Source: Caldilineaceae bacterium
Lineage (GTDB): Bacteria > Chloroflexota > Anaerolineae > Caldilineales > Caldilineaceae
DNA length: 64,000 nucleotides
NCBI GenBank assembly: GCA_022842065.1
Contig: JALHQH010000036.1
Span: 59,567 to 123,566, forward strand
Direction of reading: 5' to 3'
The translations under genes and the position numbers were made by a program. The notes beneath the pieces were generated by a model. The model was not told the DNA's origin, ran no database searches, and worked only from the letters and a program-made list of their open reading frames with translations. This document shows positions 8,038-15,459 of the stretch, piece by piece (position 1 is the first letter of the stretch; every line of letters begins with the position of its first letter).

Positions 8038-8364
8038 TTAGCGTGGCCAGTAGAGAATCACCAGCACCCCGACCAAGGCAATCCCCGCGCCGATCAGATC
8101 ATAACGATCCGGTCGCACCTGATCCACTTGCCATCCCCATAACAACGCTAGCACGATAAAGATGCCCCCATAGGCCGCATAGACCCGCCCAAAAGAGGCC
8201 GGTTGGAGGGTAGGAATAACGCCATACAGAAACAAGATCAAGCCACCCAGCAGCCCCCACCAAACACTTTTGCCACTCCGCAGCCAGAGCCAGACCAGAT
8301 AACCGCCACCAATCTCACAGAGACCGGCGAGCAAAAAATAAAAAAGCGATTTAGCGATCTCCAT
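8038..8364 (-). CDS. ynfA: YnfA family small membrane protein (UPF0060)
   Basis: A 108-residue protein with four hydrophobic segments and the YnfA signature ([19 protein letters not shown] near the N-terminus, [23 protein letters not shown] in the middle, and a final [19 protein letters not shown]). YnfA proteins are inner-membrane proteins with a small-multidrug-resistance-like fold; transport function is weakly established. Length is exactly that of the family. Its transcription converges with the RiPP-like locus. Confidence 0.92.
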   Translation of the reverse strand: MEIAKSLFYFLLAGLCEIGGGYLVWLWLRSGKSVWWGLLGGLILFLYGVIPTLQPASFGRVYAAYGGIFIVLALLWGWQVDQVRPDRYDLIGAGIALVGVLVILYWPR

Positions 8365-8428
8365 CAGTACTTGCTCCCTTCAGCCGATTTGTATCAATAG
8401 GTGCGCCGCGCTATGATATCTAGAAAGA

Positions 8429-8500
8429 TTCAGGTGCGTCGCACTGTCCAGACAGAAGTGGCGCGTACGAAGGCCGTTTGGACAGTGCGACGCACCTGAA
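8429..8500. repeat. Palindromic repeat, subfamily A copy 1
   Basis: Perfect 22-bp arms (8429-8450 and 8479-8500) containing CAGGTGCGTCGCACTGTCCA, with a 28-nt loop. The loop (AGAAGTG..GTACG..GGCCGTT) is also shared with the copies at 24384 and 54230, showing descent from one element. It lies in the gap between the divergent ynfA and ThuA genes. Confidence 0.85.
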
Positions 8501-8557
8501 CACGCTGGCGAGAGTGGTAATTTGTGACCGCGCCAAGTAGATAAAGGATAGTTTACC

Positions 8558-9187
8558 ATGCAACCTGTGCTCGTCCTCTGTGACGATAAATGGCATCCAG
8601 CCGCGACCGCCCGCCAAGGGCTGGGGGCGTTAGCCGACCCGGACTTCACCTTTGATTGGATCGAAAATGCCCACGATTGGTCCCCCGCCCGAATGGCGGA
8701 TTATGGCGTCGTCATCCTGACCAAATCCAACAATGTCTCGGCGACCGATGAAACGAAGTGGATGACACCCGCCGTGGAAGCCGCTTTTGTGGCTTATGTA
8801 GAGGATGGTGGCGCGCTGCTGGTGATTCATTCCGGCACCGCGGGCTACCGCGAGACGCAGACGCTACGCGCCCTGCTGGGGGGCGTCTTTATCCAGCACC
8901 CCAAGCAGTGTCCGGTCACCGTCGCACCCATCACCGGCCATCCGTTGGTCGCGGGTAGCCACCCTTTTACCCTAAAAGATGAACATTACTTTATGGAGAT
9001 CGATGATGACGGCATCGACATCTTTCTAACCTCTGGCTCTGAACATGGTGAGCAGCCCGCGGGTTGGACCCGCACGCAAGGGCGCGGGCGCGTCTGCGTG
9101 CTGACGCCTGGTCATAATGTGGAAATCTGGCTCGAACCGGCCTATCAAACTTTGATCAAAAATGCCTTGCACTGGTGTGCCGGCTAA
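8558..9187 (+). CDS. ThuA domain-containing protein
   Basis: A 209-residue ThuA-like (class I glutamine amidotransferase fold) protein: VLVLCDDKWHPAA at the N-terminus, FVAYVEDGGALLVIHSGTAG in the middle, then HPLVAGSHPFTLKDEHYFME and the C-terminal GRVCVLTPGHNVEIW. ThuA proteins are linked to disaccharide and sugar metabolism, but the reaction is mostly undefined. It is followed 15 bp later by an RraA-like gene, and a Gfo/Idh oxidoreductase lies just beyond on the other strand, a combination common in sugar catabolic regions. Confidence 0.85.
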   Translation: MQPVLVLCDDKWHPAATARQGLGALADPDFTFDWIENAHDWSPARMADYGVVILTKSNNVSATDETKWMTPAVEAAFVAYVEDGGALLVIHSGTAGYRETQTLRALLGGVFIQHPKQCPVTVAPITGHPLVAGSHPFTLKDEHYFMEIDDDGIDIFLTSGSEHGEQPAGWTRTQGRGRVCVLTPGHNVEIWLEPAYQTLIKNALHWCAG

Positions 9188-9202
9188 CCAAAGGAATCGC
9201 GC

Positions 9203-9907
9203 ATGTCACTTGACGAACAAACGATCACCACCCTCACCGCCATCTCAACGGCGACGATCACCACTGTGCTCCTCAAAAAAGGGCTCCGCAATGTTTGGCT
9301 GCGTGGCACCCGGCCCTTACAAGCCGGACAAGGGCGGCTGGTGGGCCGCGCCTTTACCTTGCGTTTTATCCCGGCCCGTGAAGATTTGGCCACCCCGGCC
9401 TCGTGGGCCTCGCCCCGCTCAACCCGCGCCGCGATTGAAGCGATGCCAGCGGGCTGCATCGCCGTTGTCGACGCGATGGGCATTACCGCGGCCGGCATCT
9501 TTGGCGATATCCTCTGTGCGCGCATGCAAAAACGGGGGGTCACCGCGCTGATCACCGACGGCGTGGTGCGCGATGTCGCCGGGGTGATCGGCACTGGCTT
9601 GCCGGTCTGGTGCAGTGGCGCGGCTGCGCCGCCTTCGGTCGCCGGGCTGACCTTTGTCAACTGGCAGGAGCCCATTGGCTGTGGTGGGGTAGCCGTCTTC
9701 CCTGATGATCTGATTGTGGTTGACGATGACGGGGCAGTGGTCATTCCAGCCGCGTTGGTGACCGACGTGGTCACCGAAGCGATTGAACAGGAACGGCTGG
9801 AGAGTTGGATCATGGACGAAGTAGCGCAAGGGGTGCCGCTGCCAGGGCTCTACCCCCCCAATGCCGAGACCAAGGCGCGCTACGAAGCGAGCAAACAGGG
9901 CGCATAG
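9203..9907 (+). CDS. RraA-like / HMG aldolase family protein
   Basis: A 234-residue member of the RraA / 4-hydroxy-4-methyl-2-oxoglutarate aldolase superfamily. The metal and substrate site reads GDILCARMQKRGVTALITDG followed by VVRD (Gly-Asp ... Arg-Asp), and the C-terminal part has FPDDLIVVDDDGAVVIP. In catabolic settings such proteins are aldolases or oxaloacetate decarboxylases, not RNase E regulators, and the ThuA and Gfo/Idh neighbours favour that reading. It starts at ATG 9203 with AAAGGA upstream. Confidence 0.85.
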   Translation: MSLDEQTITTLTAISTATITTVLLKKGLRNVWLRGTRPLQAGQGRLVGRAFTLRFIPAREDLATPASWASPRSTRAAIEAMPAGCIAVVDAMGITAAGIFGDILCARMQKRGVTALITDGVVRDVAGVIGTGLPVWCSGAAAPPSVAGLTFVNWQEPIGCGGVAVFPDDLIVVDDDGAVVIPAALVTDVVTEAIEQERLESWIMDEVAQGVPLPGLYPPNAETKARYEASKQGA

Positions 9908-9941
9908 AATGGCATAGGTGCCAAATCCGTTAACAATTGTC

Positions 9942-10004
9942 TAGGACTTACGCACCGCCCGCTGGCTTCGACGAGCTCAACCGCCGGGTCGTGCGCAAGT
10001 CCTA
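9942..10004. mobile_element. 63-bp MITE-like element with 5-bp direct repeats
   Basis: Terminal inverted repeats TAGGACTTACGCAC (9942-9955) and GTGCGCAAGTCCTA (9991-10004) differ at one base. TTGTC lies immediately before the left end (9937-9941) and immediately after the right end (10005-10009), like a target duplication. The interior contains GGCTTCGACGAGCTCAACCG. A second element with the same ends is at 31199-31271. Confidence 0.7.
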
Positions 10005-10051
10005 TTGTCAATTGACAATTATCAATTGACAATTGTTAATGAGGAGCAGCC

Positions 10052-11083
10052 CTACAGCGGCAACGCCACCGTACTCCCGCCTTGCATGCTGCGCGTCACC
10101 GCTTCGGTGAATTCCATATAACGCACGCCATCTTCAAAGCTGGTGTGGGTGATCTCTTCTAGACCGCGGATGGCGTTGATGAATTCTTCCTCGACGCGCC
10201 AGGCCCCCGCTTCGGTGGCGGGAATCTCCAGTTCGGTCAGGGTTTTGTCACCGCGGCGGCCGCCGAAGAGTTTGTTTTCGGCAAAACGCAGGGTGCCTTC
10301 GCTGCCGAAGAGATAAGCCTCTGGTCCCCCCAGCAGGCCGGCGATACTCGAAACCTGCATGTGCAACTGTGCGCCACAAGCCAGATCGCCGATCACATCA
10401 ATGTGTTCGGGAATGCGTACCGGCTTGAGGGTGCCGGCGCTGTCTTTGCGCGCGTTGACATAGGTCTTACCCAGCGCGGCAACCTTAGTTGCGCCGCCAA
10501 CCCAGCGCAGCAGTGCTTCATACCAGATGCCCATCGTCATAATGTTGTAGCCGCTCAGGTCAAAGTCGTTGCGCCAGTGCATGGCCGCGGCCTTATCCAG
10601 GAAGGTGCCCCCAGCGCGCACTTCCACTGCGAGCAGATCCCCTAGATAGCCTTCGGCCAGCAGTCGCTTGACCGTTTTGTCGACGCGCAAGGTAAAAGGG
10701 GAAGGGACGATCTGTGCGATCAGGTGGGGCTTCATCCGTGCGGCTTCGCGCATGCGGTGCGCTTCGGCGGCATCCATGGCCATGCGCGCTTCGCACATCA
10801 CATGTTTGTCGGCGGCCAGGGCGGCCAGGGTCAAGCGGCAATGCATGTAGGGCCAGGTGCCGATCATCACCGCGTCCACCTCGGGCGCGTTGATCAGCTC
10901 GGCCCAGCTTTCGTAGACCTGGGGAATGTTGAACTGGCTGGCGACCCGTTCGCCGGAGGCGCGACTGCGGTTGCAGACGGCAACCACGTTGACGCCGTCG
11001 ATCGCCAGCAGGCCGGGGATATGTTTCGATACCGTATTCGCACCGGCACCAATGACGCCGACATTGATGGTTTGATTGCTCAT
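10052..11083 (-). CDS. Gfo/Idh/MocA family oxidoreductase
   Basis: A 343-residue NAD(P)-dependent oxidoreductase. N-terminal Rossmann motif VGVIGAGANTVSKHIPGL (GxGxxx), then VVAVCNRSR, MIGTWPYMHCRLTLAALAADKHVMCEARMA (EKP-like position read as CEARMA), and a C-terminal alpha/beta domain ending EFTEAVTRSMQGG. The usual EKP lysine is not evident (Glu-Ala-Arg instead), so cofactor use or catalysis may differ from sugar dehydrogenases such as inositol 2-dehydrogenase. Substrate unknown. It is transcribed toward the ThuA/RraA pair. Confidence 0.85.
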   Translation of the reverse strand: MSNQTINVGVIGAGANTVSKHIPGLLAIDGVNVVAVCNRSRASGERVASQFNIPQVYESWAELINAPEVDAVMIGTWPYMHCRLTLAALAADKHVMCEARMAMDAAEAHRMREAARMKPHLIAQIVPSPFTLRVDKTVKRLLAEGYLGDLLAVEVRAGGTFLDKAAAMHWRNDFDLSGYNIMTMGIWYEALLRWVGGATKVAALGKTYVNARKDSAGTLKPVRIPEHIDVIGDLACGAQLHMQVSSIAGLLGGPEAYLFGSEGTLRFAENKLFGGRRGDKTLTELEIPATEAGAWRVEEEFINAIRGLEEITHTSFEDGVRYMEFTEAVTRSMQGGSTVALPL

Positions 11084-11120
11084 AATTTGCTCTCTTTTTT
11101 AGTTGTGGTGTAGATAGCTA

Positions 11121-11219
11121 AGATCGAACGCCCATTTGGTGAGCGGAGGCTGAGCTTGTCGAAGCCGGAGCGGCTCCGGCTTCGACAAGCTCAGCCTCCG
11201 CTGGTTGTGCGTTCGATCT
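11121..11219. terminator. Nested inverted repeats after the flavoprotein gene
   Basis: Inner arms 11142-11171 and 11173-11202 are perfect over 30 bp and contain the TTCGACAAGCTCAGCCTCCG motif. Outer arms AGATCGAACGC (11121-11131) and GCGTTCGATCT (11209-11219) enclose them. The right outer arm overlaps the stop codon of the minus-strand gene at 11218, so the structure probably ends that transcript before the oxidoreductase gene. Confidence 0.75.
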
Positions 11220-11640
11220 AATTAAAATCCTGGCTGATAATCTTGTCGGGCTGGAGGACAAGCAGGACGCTGGGCGAGTCGCGCATGGATTCGTAGTAAC
11301 GGCGGGCCTCGGCTTCATCCTCATAATAGTGGCGAATGATGCGCCAGCGCATCGCCTCCTGTTGGGGGTCGCTTGGTTCGATGATCGTAATGTTGCCCTG
11401 AAAGATTGCATAACGGGCGTCGGGATGGCCACCATCGACACAGATCGTCACCGCCGGATCAGCGCGCAAGTTGCGTACTTTGGCTGTCTGTAGGCCGGCA
11501 CTGATATAGAGCTTGCCCGCGTCGTAGATATACCAGACTGGGGAAAGTTGCGGTGGTCCAGCCGTACGATTGGTGGCGATGATGGCATGACGGGGTGGAG
11601 CCATAAATTCGGTGATCTGCGCGGTGGTCATGGCGGCCAT
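11218..11640 (-). CDS. Pyridoxamine 5'-phosphate oxidase-like flavin-binding protein
   Basis: A 140-residue split-barrel protein (PPOX class): RHAIIATNRTAGPPQLSPVWYIYDAGKLYI, then TAKVRNLRADPAVTICVDG and the C-terminal SVLLVLQPDKIIS. These proteins bind FMN or F420 and reduce varied substrates; which cofactor is used cannot be read from the sequence. ATG 11640 has AAAGGAG 8 nt upstream. The gene stands alone on its transcript between two hairpins. Confidence 0.85.
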   Translation of the reverse strand: MAAMTTAQITEFMAPPRHAIIATNRTAGPPQLSPVWYIYDAGKLYISAGLQTAKVRNLRADPAVTICVDGGHPDARYAIFQGNITIIEPSDPQQEAMRWRIIRHYYEDEAEARRYYESMRDSPSVLLVLQPDKIISQDFN

Positions 11641-11708
11641 GCGGGACTCCTTTGGTGGCAGAAAACAGGTTAATAATTAATTGAAAATTGAGAATGGTTA
11701 ATTGTTAA

Positions 11709-11763
11709 TGATTGCGCCTAATTCGTCTTTGTCTGGTCAAGAGAAACGGATTAGGTGCAATCA
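11709..11763. repeat. 17-bp imperfect hairpin between flavoprotein and ligase genes
   Basis: Arms TGATTGCGCCTAATTCG (11709-11725) and CGGATTAGGTGCAATCA (11747-11763) pair with two mismatches. It lies after the stop of the minus-strand ligase gene and before the next minus-strand start, consistent with a terminator. Confidence 0.5.
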
Positions 11764-11808
11764 ATCTTGCGCTTAGTGCTCAAATTCGTCTAATTTTCGC
11801 GCAGACCC

Positions 11809-13068
11809 TTAGTCGGCAAAGTCGGCGGCGTGGCGCTGCCAGCCGGCTTGCACGTGTTCTGCTCCCTCACTACCCAGGCACAGCCCCAAGATGGCGGCCA
11901 GAATACGCAGGGTCGCTTGGGCGGACTGTACCGCCTGGCCACGTTGGGCGCCCTGTTGGATCGCAGTGGCCAGCGCGGTGAGGGCGCTGACGCTGCTTGG
12001 GGTATCCAGGTCGTTGTCCAGCGCGGTGCGAAAGTGATCAGCGTGCGCAGCCGGATCAACCAGTGGACTATCACCGCCAACCACGGTCGCGGCCGCCAAC
12101 CAGCTTTGCGCCAACTGTTGCGCTTTGATCAATTCGCTTTCGTCATAGGACCAGGGTCGGCGATAGTGATGGCTGGCCAGGTACAGGCGTAGCGCATCTG
12201 CCGTATAATCCTGAAGCAGATCGCGTGCCATCACCAGATTACCCAGCGATTTGCTCATCTTCTCCCCTTCGTGCTCGACCATTGCGGTGTGAAACCAGTA
12301 GCGCACAAAAGGCTTCTGACCCGTCACACCCTCGACCTGCGCGATTTCACACTCGTGGTGAGGGAAGAGCAGGTCCGAGCCACCACTGTGTAGGTCGATG
12401 GTATTGCCAAGTAAAGTGGTCGACATGGCCGAACATTCAATGTGCCAACCCGGTCGCCCTTTGCCCCAGGGGCTGTCCCACGCCGGTTCGCCGGGTGCCT
12501 GTGCTTGCCAAAGGACAAAATCCAGTGGGTCACGTTTATGCGGGTCATCCGGCAGATTACCCCGTTCGTTGGCAATCGGCAACATTTCCCGGCGCGCGAT
12601 ATGGCTGAGTTTACCATAGTCAGGCCAGGCGTCAACTGCGAAATAGACATTGCCGCCAGCCGCATAGGCTACCCCTCGGTCCATCAACGCGGTCACCAGC
12701 TCGATAATCGGCCCGATCACCCCGGTGGCGCGCGGATAATCGTCGGGTGGCCGCACATTCAGGCTGATCATATCTTCAATGAAATGTCTGGTCCAGCGAT
12801 TGCCCAAGGCGCGCCAATCTTCGCCCACTTCCTGGGCTTTGCGCAAAATGTCATCGTCAATATCGGTCACATTTTGCACGTAGTGAACCTTGTTGCCTTG
12901 CCACTCCAGATAGCGGAGCAAGATATCCACGGCGGTATAGGTAAAGGCGTGGCCCAGATGGGTGGTGTCGTAGGGAGTAATGCCGCAGACATAGAGGGTG
13001 ACAGGCGATTGGCGCACGGTAAAGGGTTCAACTTGTTGCGTTTGCGTATTATATAGATGCATGAGCAA
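11809..13068 (-). CDS. Cysteine ligase of the CysS/MshC family (MshC-like)
   Basis: A 419-residue class I aminoacyl-tRNA-synthetase-fold enzyme that activates cysteine. Signature regions: YVCGITPYDTTHLGHAFTY (HIGH-type), NVTDIDDDIL, GRPGWHIECSAM, GGSDLLFPHHECEIAQ and GEKMSKSLGN (KMSKS). CGITPYDxTHLGHA is typical of MshC (cysteine ligase of mycothiol synthesis), whereas CysS normally reads CGPTVYD, and the short C-terminus without a full anticodon domain also fits MshC. Other stretches (WDSPWGKGRPGWHIECSAM) look like CysS, so either function is possible. TTG 13068 or ATG 13062 are both plausible starts. It follows the channel gene by about 10-15 bp. Confidence 0.8.
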   Translation of the reverse strand: MLMHLYNTQTQQVEPFTVRQSPVTLYVCGITPYDTTHLGHAFTYTAVDILLRYLEWQGNKVHYVQNVTDIDDDILRKAQEVGEDWRALGNRWTRHFIEDMISLNVRPPDDYPRATGVIGPIIELVTALMDRGVAYAAGGNVYFAVDAWPDYGKLSHIARREMLPIANERGNLPDDPHKRDPLDFVLWQAQAPGEPAWDSPWGKGRPGWHIECSAMSTTLLGNTIDLHSGGSDLLFPHHECEIAQVEGVTGQKPFVRYWFHTAMVEHEGEKMSKSLGNLVMARDLLQDYTADALRLYLASHHYRRPWSYDESELIKAQQLAQSWLAAATVVGGDSPLVDPAAHADHFRTALDNDLDTPSSVSALTALATAIQQGAQRGQAVQSAQATLRILAAILGLCLGSEGAEHVQAGWQRHAADFAD

Positions 13069-13077
13069 GGTTACTTT

Positions 13078-14178
13078 CTAGTTGGGAATATAACGCTCCA
13101 CGGCCCGCTGCCAATCTGTTTCCCGCAGCTCTAAAAGCAGCCGCCGGTTGAGCGCTTCGCGCAATTCAACGCGGTTGGGGGCGATGGCAAAGGCGTAATA
13201 GGAGGGGATTAAGGTGGTTTCTTGCAGGTGCAAGGCATTGCGGAACTGGTCATTATTGAGCTGATAGAGCCGGGCATTCATCTCCAGCAACAGTGCGATC
13301 TCGCCATCAACCACCGCGGTCAGCCCCGTTTCGGCGTCGGCGAAGGCGGTAAACTGAATGCGTTCACGGCTCAAGTAATCGGCCGCGCTAGAGTCCGCAA
13401 CGGCTCCCACCACCATCCGGCGTAAATCGGCCGGGAAACGGCGTACTTCCACACCAGCATTAAGGGCCAACAGCGAGGTGAGGGTCGCGGTCAAGCTGGC
13501 AGTAATCCCCATGGTGATTAAAATCCAGAACAAGGCCAGCAGGCGTCCTCCCCTCGTCTTGGGCACCAGATCGCCATAACCAATGGTTGACATCGTCACA
13601 GCCGCCCACCAGAAGCCATGGCCAAGCCCCTGCCGCAGCCCCTCGCCAAAATGGGGTTCGTCGTGTTTGCGTTCAAAGAGCCAGATGAGCAGACCGACAA
13701 TGGCCAGTAACCCCAGGATGCCGGCCACCAGTTGTAAAAATGCTGGGGAGAGAAAGGCCTGGGCAAGTCGCCAAAGGATCCGATCCGGACGTTCGGCCAG
13801 GCCAAGATAGGTTGTATAGTAACTCTGGGTAAAATCAAATGCAAGTTCACCAGCACCAGTTGCTTGGGCAACGAGGATCAGATCGATCTGATTCTGCGCC
13901 AGCGCAGCTTCAAGTTCGGCTGGCGTGCCGGCCACAAAGTCATAGGTCAGATCAAGTGGACCCACAACCTGCTGCCAGAGATAGACCGCCAGGCCATCCC
14001 AGTCATCATCAGTGCGCATGGCAAAGGGGGGATCCTCGGTAATACCCACGCGGAGCGATTCAGTTGGATCGAGGTCCAGGCCAGTCGAAGGCAGATCCTG
14101 GCTGTAGAGCGGGGTCCAAAATAGAGCGAGAAGTAGACAAACGAGCAACGGCCCCCAGCCAAATCGGTTTACGCGCAT
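13078..14178 (-). CDS. GluR0-like ligand-gated potassium channel
   Basis: A 366-residue protein with an N-terminal membrane segment or signal peptide (GWGPLLVCLLLALFW). A periplasmic solute-binding lobe begins LRVGITEDPPFAM. A channel core follows: transmembrane helix 1 (LQLVAGILGLLAIVGLLIWLF), pore loop TMSTIGYGDLVP with the K+ filter TIGYGD, and helix 2 (LLALFWILITMGITASLTATL). The second binding lobe ends at the C-terminus. This SBP-M1-P-M2-SBP layout is that of the prokaryotic glutamate-receptor channel GluR0. The ligand is not evident. The start at ATG 14178 has AAAGGCGG upstream and begins with the signal sequence; a longer frame from 14430 would run through a palindromic repeat and is rejected. 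Confidence 0.85.
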   Translation of the reverse strand: MRVNRFGWGPLLVCLLLALFWTPLYSQDLPSTGLDLDPTESLRVGITEDPPFAMRTDDDWDGLAVYLWQQVVGPLDLTYDFVAGTPAELEAALAQNQIDLILVAQATGAGELAFDFTQSYYTTYLGLAERPDRILWRLAQAFLSPAFLQLVAGILGLLAIVGLLIWLFERKHDEPHFGEGLRQGLGHGFWWAAVTMSTIGYGDLVPKTRGGRLLALFWILITMGITASLTATLTSLLALNAGVEVRRFPADLRRMVVGAVADSSAADYLSRERIQFTAFADAETGLTAVVDGEIALLLEMNARLYQLNNDQFRNALHLQETTLIPSYYAFAIAPNRVELREALNRRLLLELRETDWQRAVERYIPN

Positions 14179-14303
14179 GGCATTGTGCCGCCTTTCCCAT
14201 TGATTTACTTGCATACACAGCGACACCTGCCCCACAATAAAAGCGGACAGGTATCGGATGGTAGCTGATTTGATTGAGCCATAACAAAGCAACGTGGGGA
14301 GCA

Positions 14304-14411
14304 GCTTTGGGGGCAAGCCGTGTGCGTCGCACTGGTCAAGCGTTGTTGCGTTGGCCCGATCTCCTACGACCAGTGCGACGCACACTAGTGGCGCAGAAAC
14401 TCGCCCCAAAG
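14304..14411. repeat. Palindromic repeat, subfamily B copy 2 (complete)
   Basis: Inner arms TGTGCGTCGCACTGGTC (14321-14337) and its exact complement (14368-14384). Outer arms CTTTGGGGGCAAG (14304-14316) and CTCGCCCCAAAG (14400-14411) extend the structure to 108 bp. Homologous to 5847-5917. Confidence 0.85.
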
Positions 14412-14473
14412 TGAGATACACCCCACGCAATGACGGTCATGCCCCACACTGCCCTTACGAAAGGACCATTTGT

Positions 14474-15268
14474 TTATTCGCCGGCGGCAAGTTCCCAGCT
14501 AATCTGGACGTTGACCTGTAGTTGCTGCAGGCCAGGCTGAATCGGCACCATATCGGCCGCGCCCATTGCAACGGCACTCTGTGCCAATGGCAGTGGGGTC
14601 TGGCTGAACTCATTGATGGAGAGGACATCACCCAAGGTGCTGCCAGCCAGTTCCGCCAGTTGCTCGGCTTTGTGTTGGGCATCCTGCCAGGCCGCGGCGC
14701 GGGCTTCATCCAGAGCCGCCGTTGGATCGCTCAGCGTAAAATCCACCCCATAGATCTGATTACTGCCCGCCTGCACAGCACCATCAATCAAGGCACCCAG
14801 GGTAGTGATATCGCGCACGGTCACTTTAACAGTGTTGGTGGCGATATAGCCGGTAATCGTGGTCGTCACAGTGCCGGTGGGCGGCTGGGCCGGCTGAATT
14901 TCCGGCTGAACGCCTGGCTGGGCATACTGTGGTTGTAGACGCACGGCTTGGGTTTGAACATCTTCAGCAGCAATGCCATTCCCAGTGAGCGTTTCGATCA
15001 ACGCCGCCATCTGCTCATTGTTTTGGCTCAGGGCTGTCCCCGCATCGGCTGCTTGGGTCTCCACCCCTAGGGTAAGTAGTGCCATGTCCGGGGCACTATT
15101 AATCTGCCCCGTGCCGGAGACGCTGACCGTCCGGGGCATCTCCGCACCGGGAACCGGCGGTTGGGTCTGTGCCAGCACCGCAGAGGTGGGGACCAACAGC
15201 AGGCTGAAAAGTAGCAACACAGCGAGATTAACCCGCATCAAGCGGCCAGTGGTTAGTAATTGTTTCAT
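14474..15268 (-). CDS. SIMPL domain-containing exported protein
   Basis: A 264-residue protein with a signal peptide (LAVLLLFSLLLVPTSAVLAQ) followed by a SIMPL (DUF541) domain: RTVSVSGTGQINSAPDMALLTLGVETQA, NGIAAEDVQTQAVRLQPQY, ITGYIATNTVKVTVRDI and a C-terminal VQISWEL. SIMPL proteins are secreted or periplasmic oligomers linked to oxidative stress in a few species; no enzymatic activity is established. A Pro/Gln-rich insert (PGVQPEIQPAQPP) sits in the middle. ATG 15268 has AAAGGA upstream. Confidence 0.88.
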   Translation of the reverse strand: MKQLLTTGRLMRVNLAVLLLFSLLLVPTSAVLAQTQPPVPGAEMPRTVSVSGTGQINSAPDMALLTLGVETQAADAGTALSQNNEQMAALIETLTGNGIAAEDVQTQAVRLQPQYAQPGVQPEIQPAQPPTGTVTTTITGYIATNTVKVTVRDITTLGALIDGAVQAGSNQIYGVDFTLSDPTAALDEARAAAWQDAQHKAEQLAELAGSTLGDVLSINEFSQTPLPLAQSAVAMGAADMVPIQPGLQQLQVNVQISWELAAGE

Positions 15269-15322
15269 GAATTTTGTCCTTTCAATTGGTTGGTATTGAG
15301 TAATACAGTGTCAGGTAAGATC

Positions 15323-15440
15323 TGCGAGTTTAGCCACGGAGTGGCGACTGATGGTAGCCGCAGGTTTCAACCTGCGGGTCCAGGACGCCAGCTTAAAAGG
15401 CTGGGCTACCATCAGTCGCCACTCCGTGGCTAAACTCGCA
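15323..15440. repeat. 118-bp cloverleaf-like inverted repeat with 36-bp perfect arms
   Basis: Arms 15323-15358 and 15405-15440 match perfectly over 36 bp. The 46-nt centre folds into two further small stems: CGCAGGTT/AACCTGCG at 15359-15376 and CCAGC/GCTGG near 15388-15404. It lies between the SIMPL gene and the end of the molybdenum hydroxylase operon, so it may act as terminator. The three-stem layout suggests a mobile palindromic element. Confidence 0.8.
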
Positions 15441-15459
15441 AAACTTAGCTGACAATGCA

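Noticed and set aside
14179..14430. 84-residue N-terminal extension of the GluR0-like channel
   Set aside because: It would translate the palindromic repeat at 14304-14411 and hide the signal peptide that begins at 14178.
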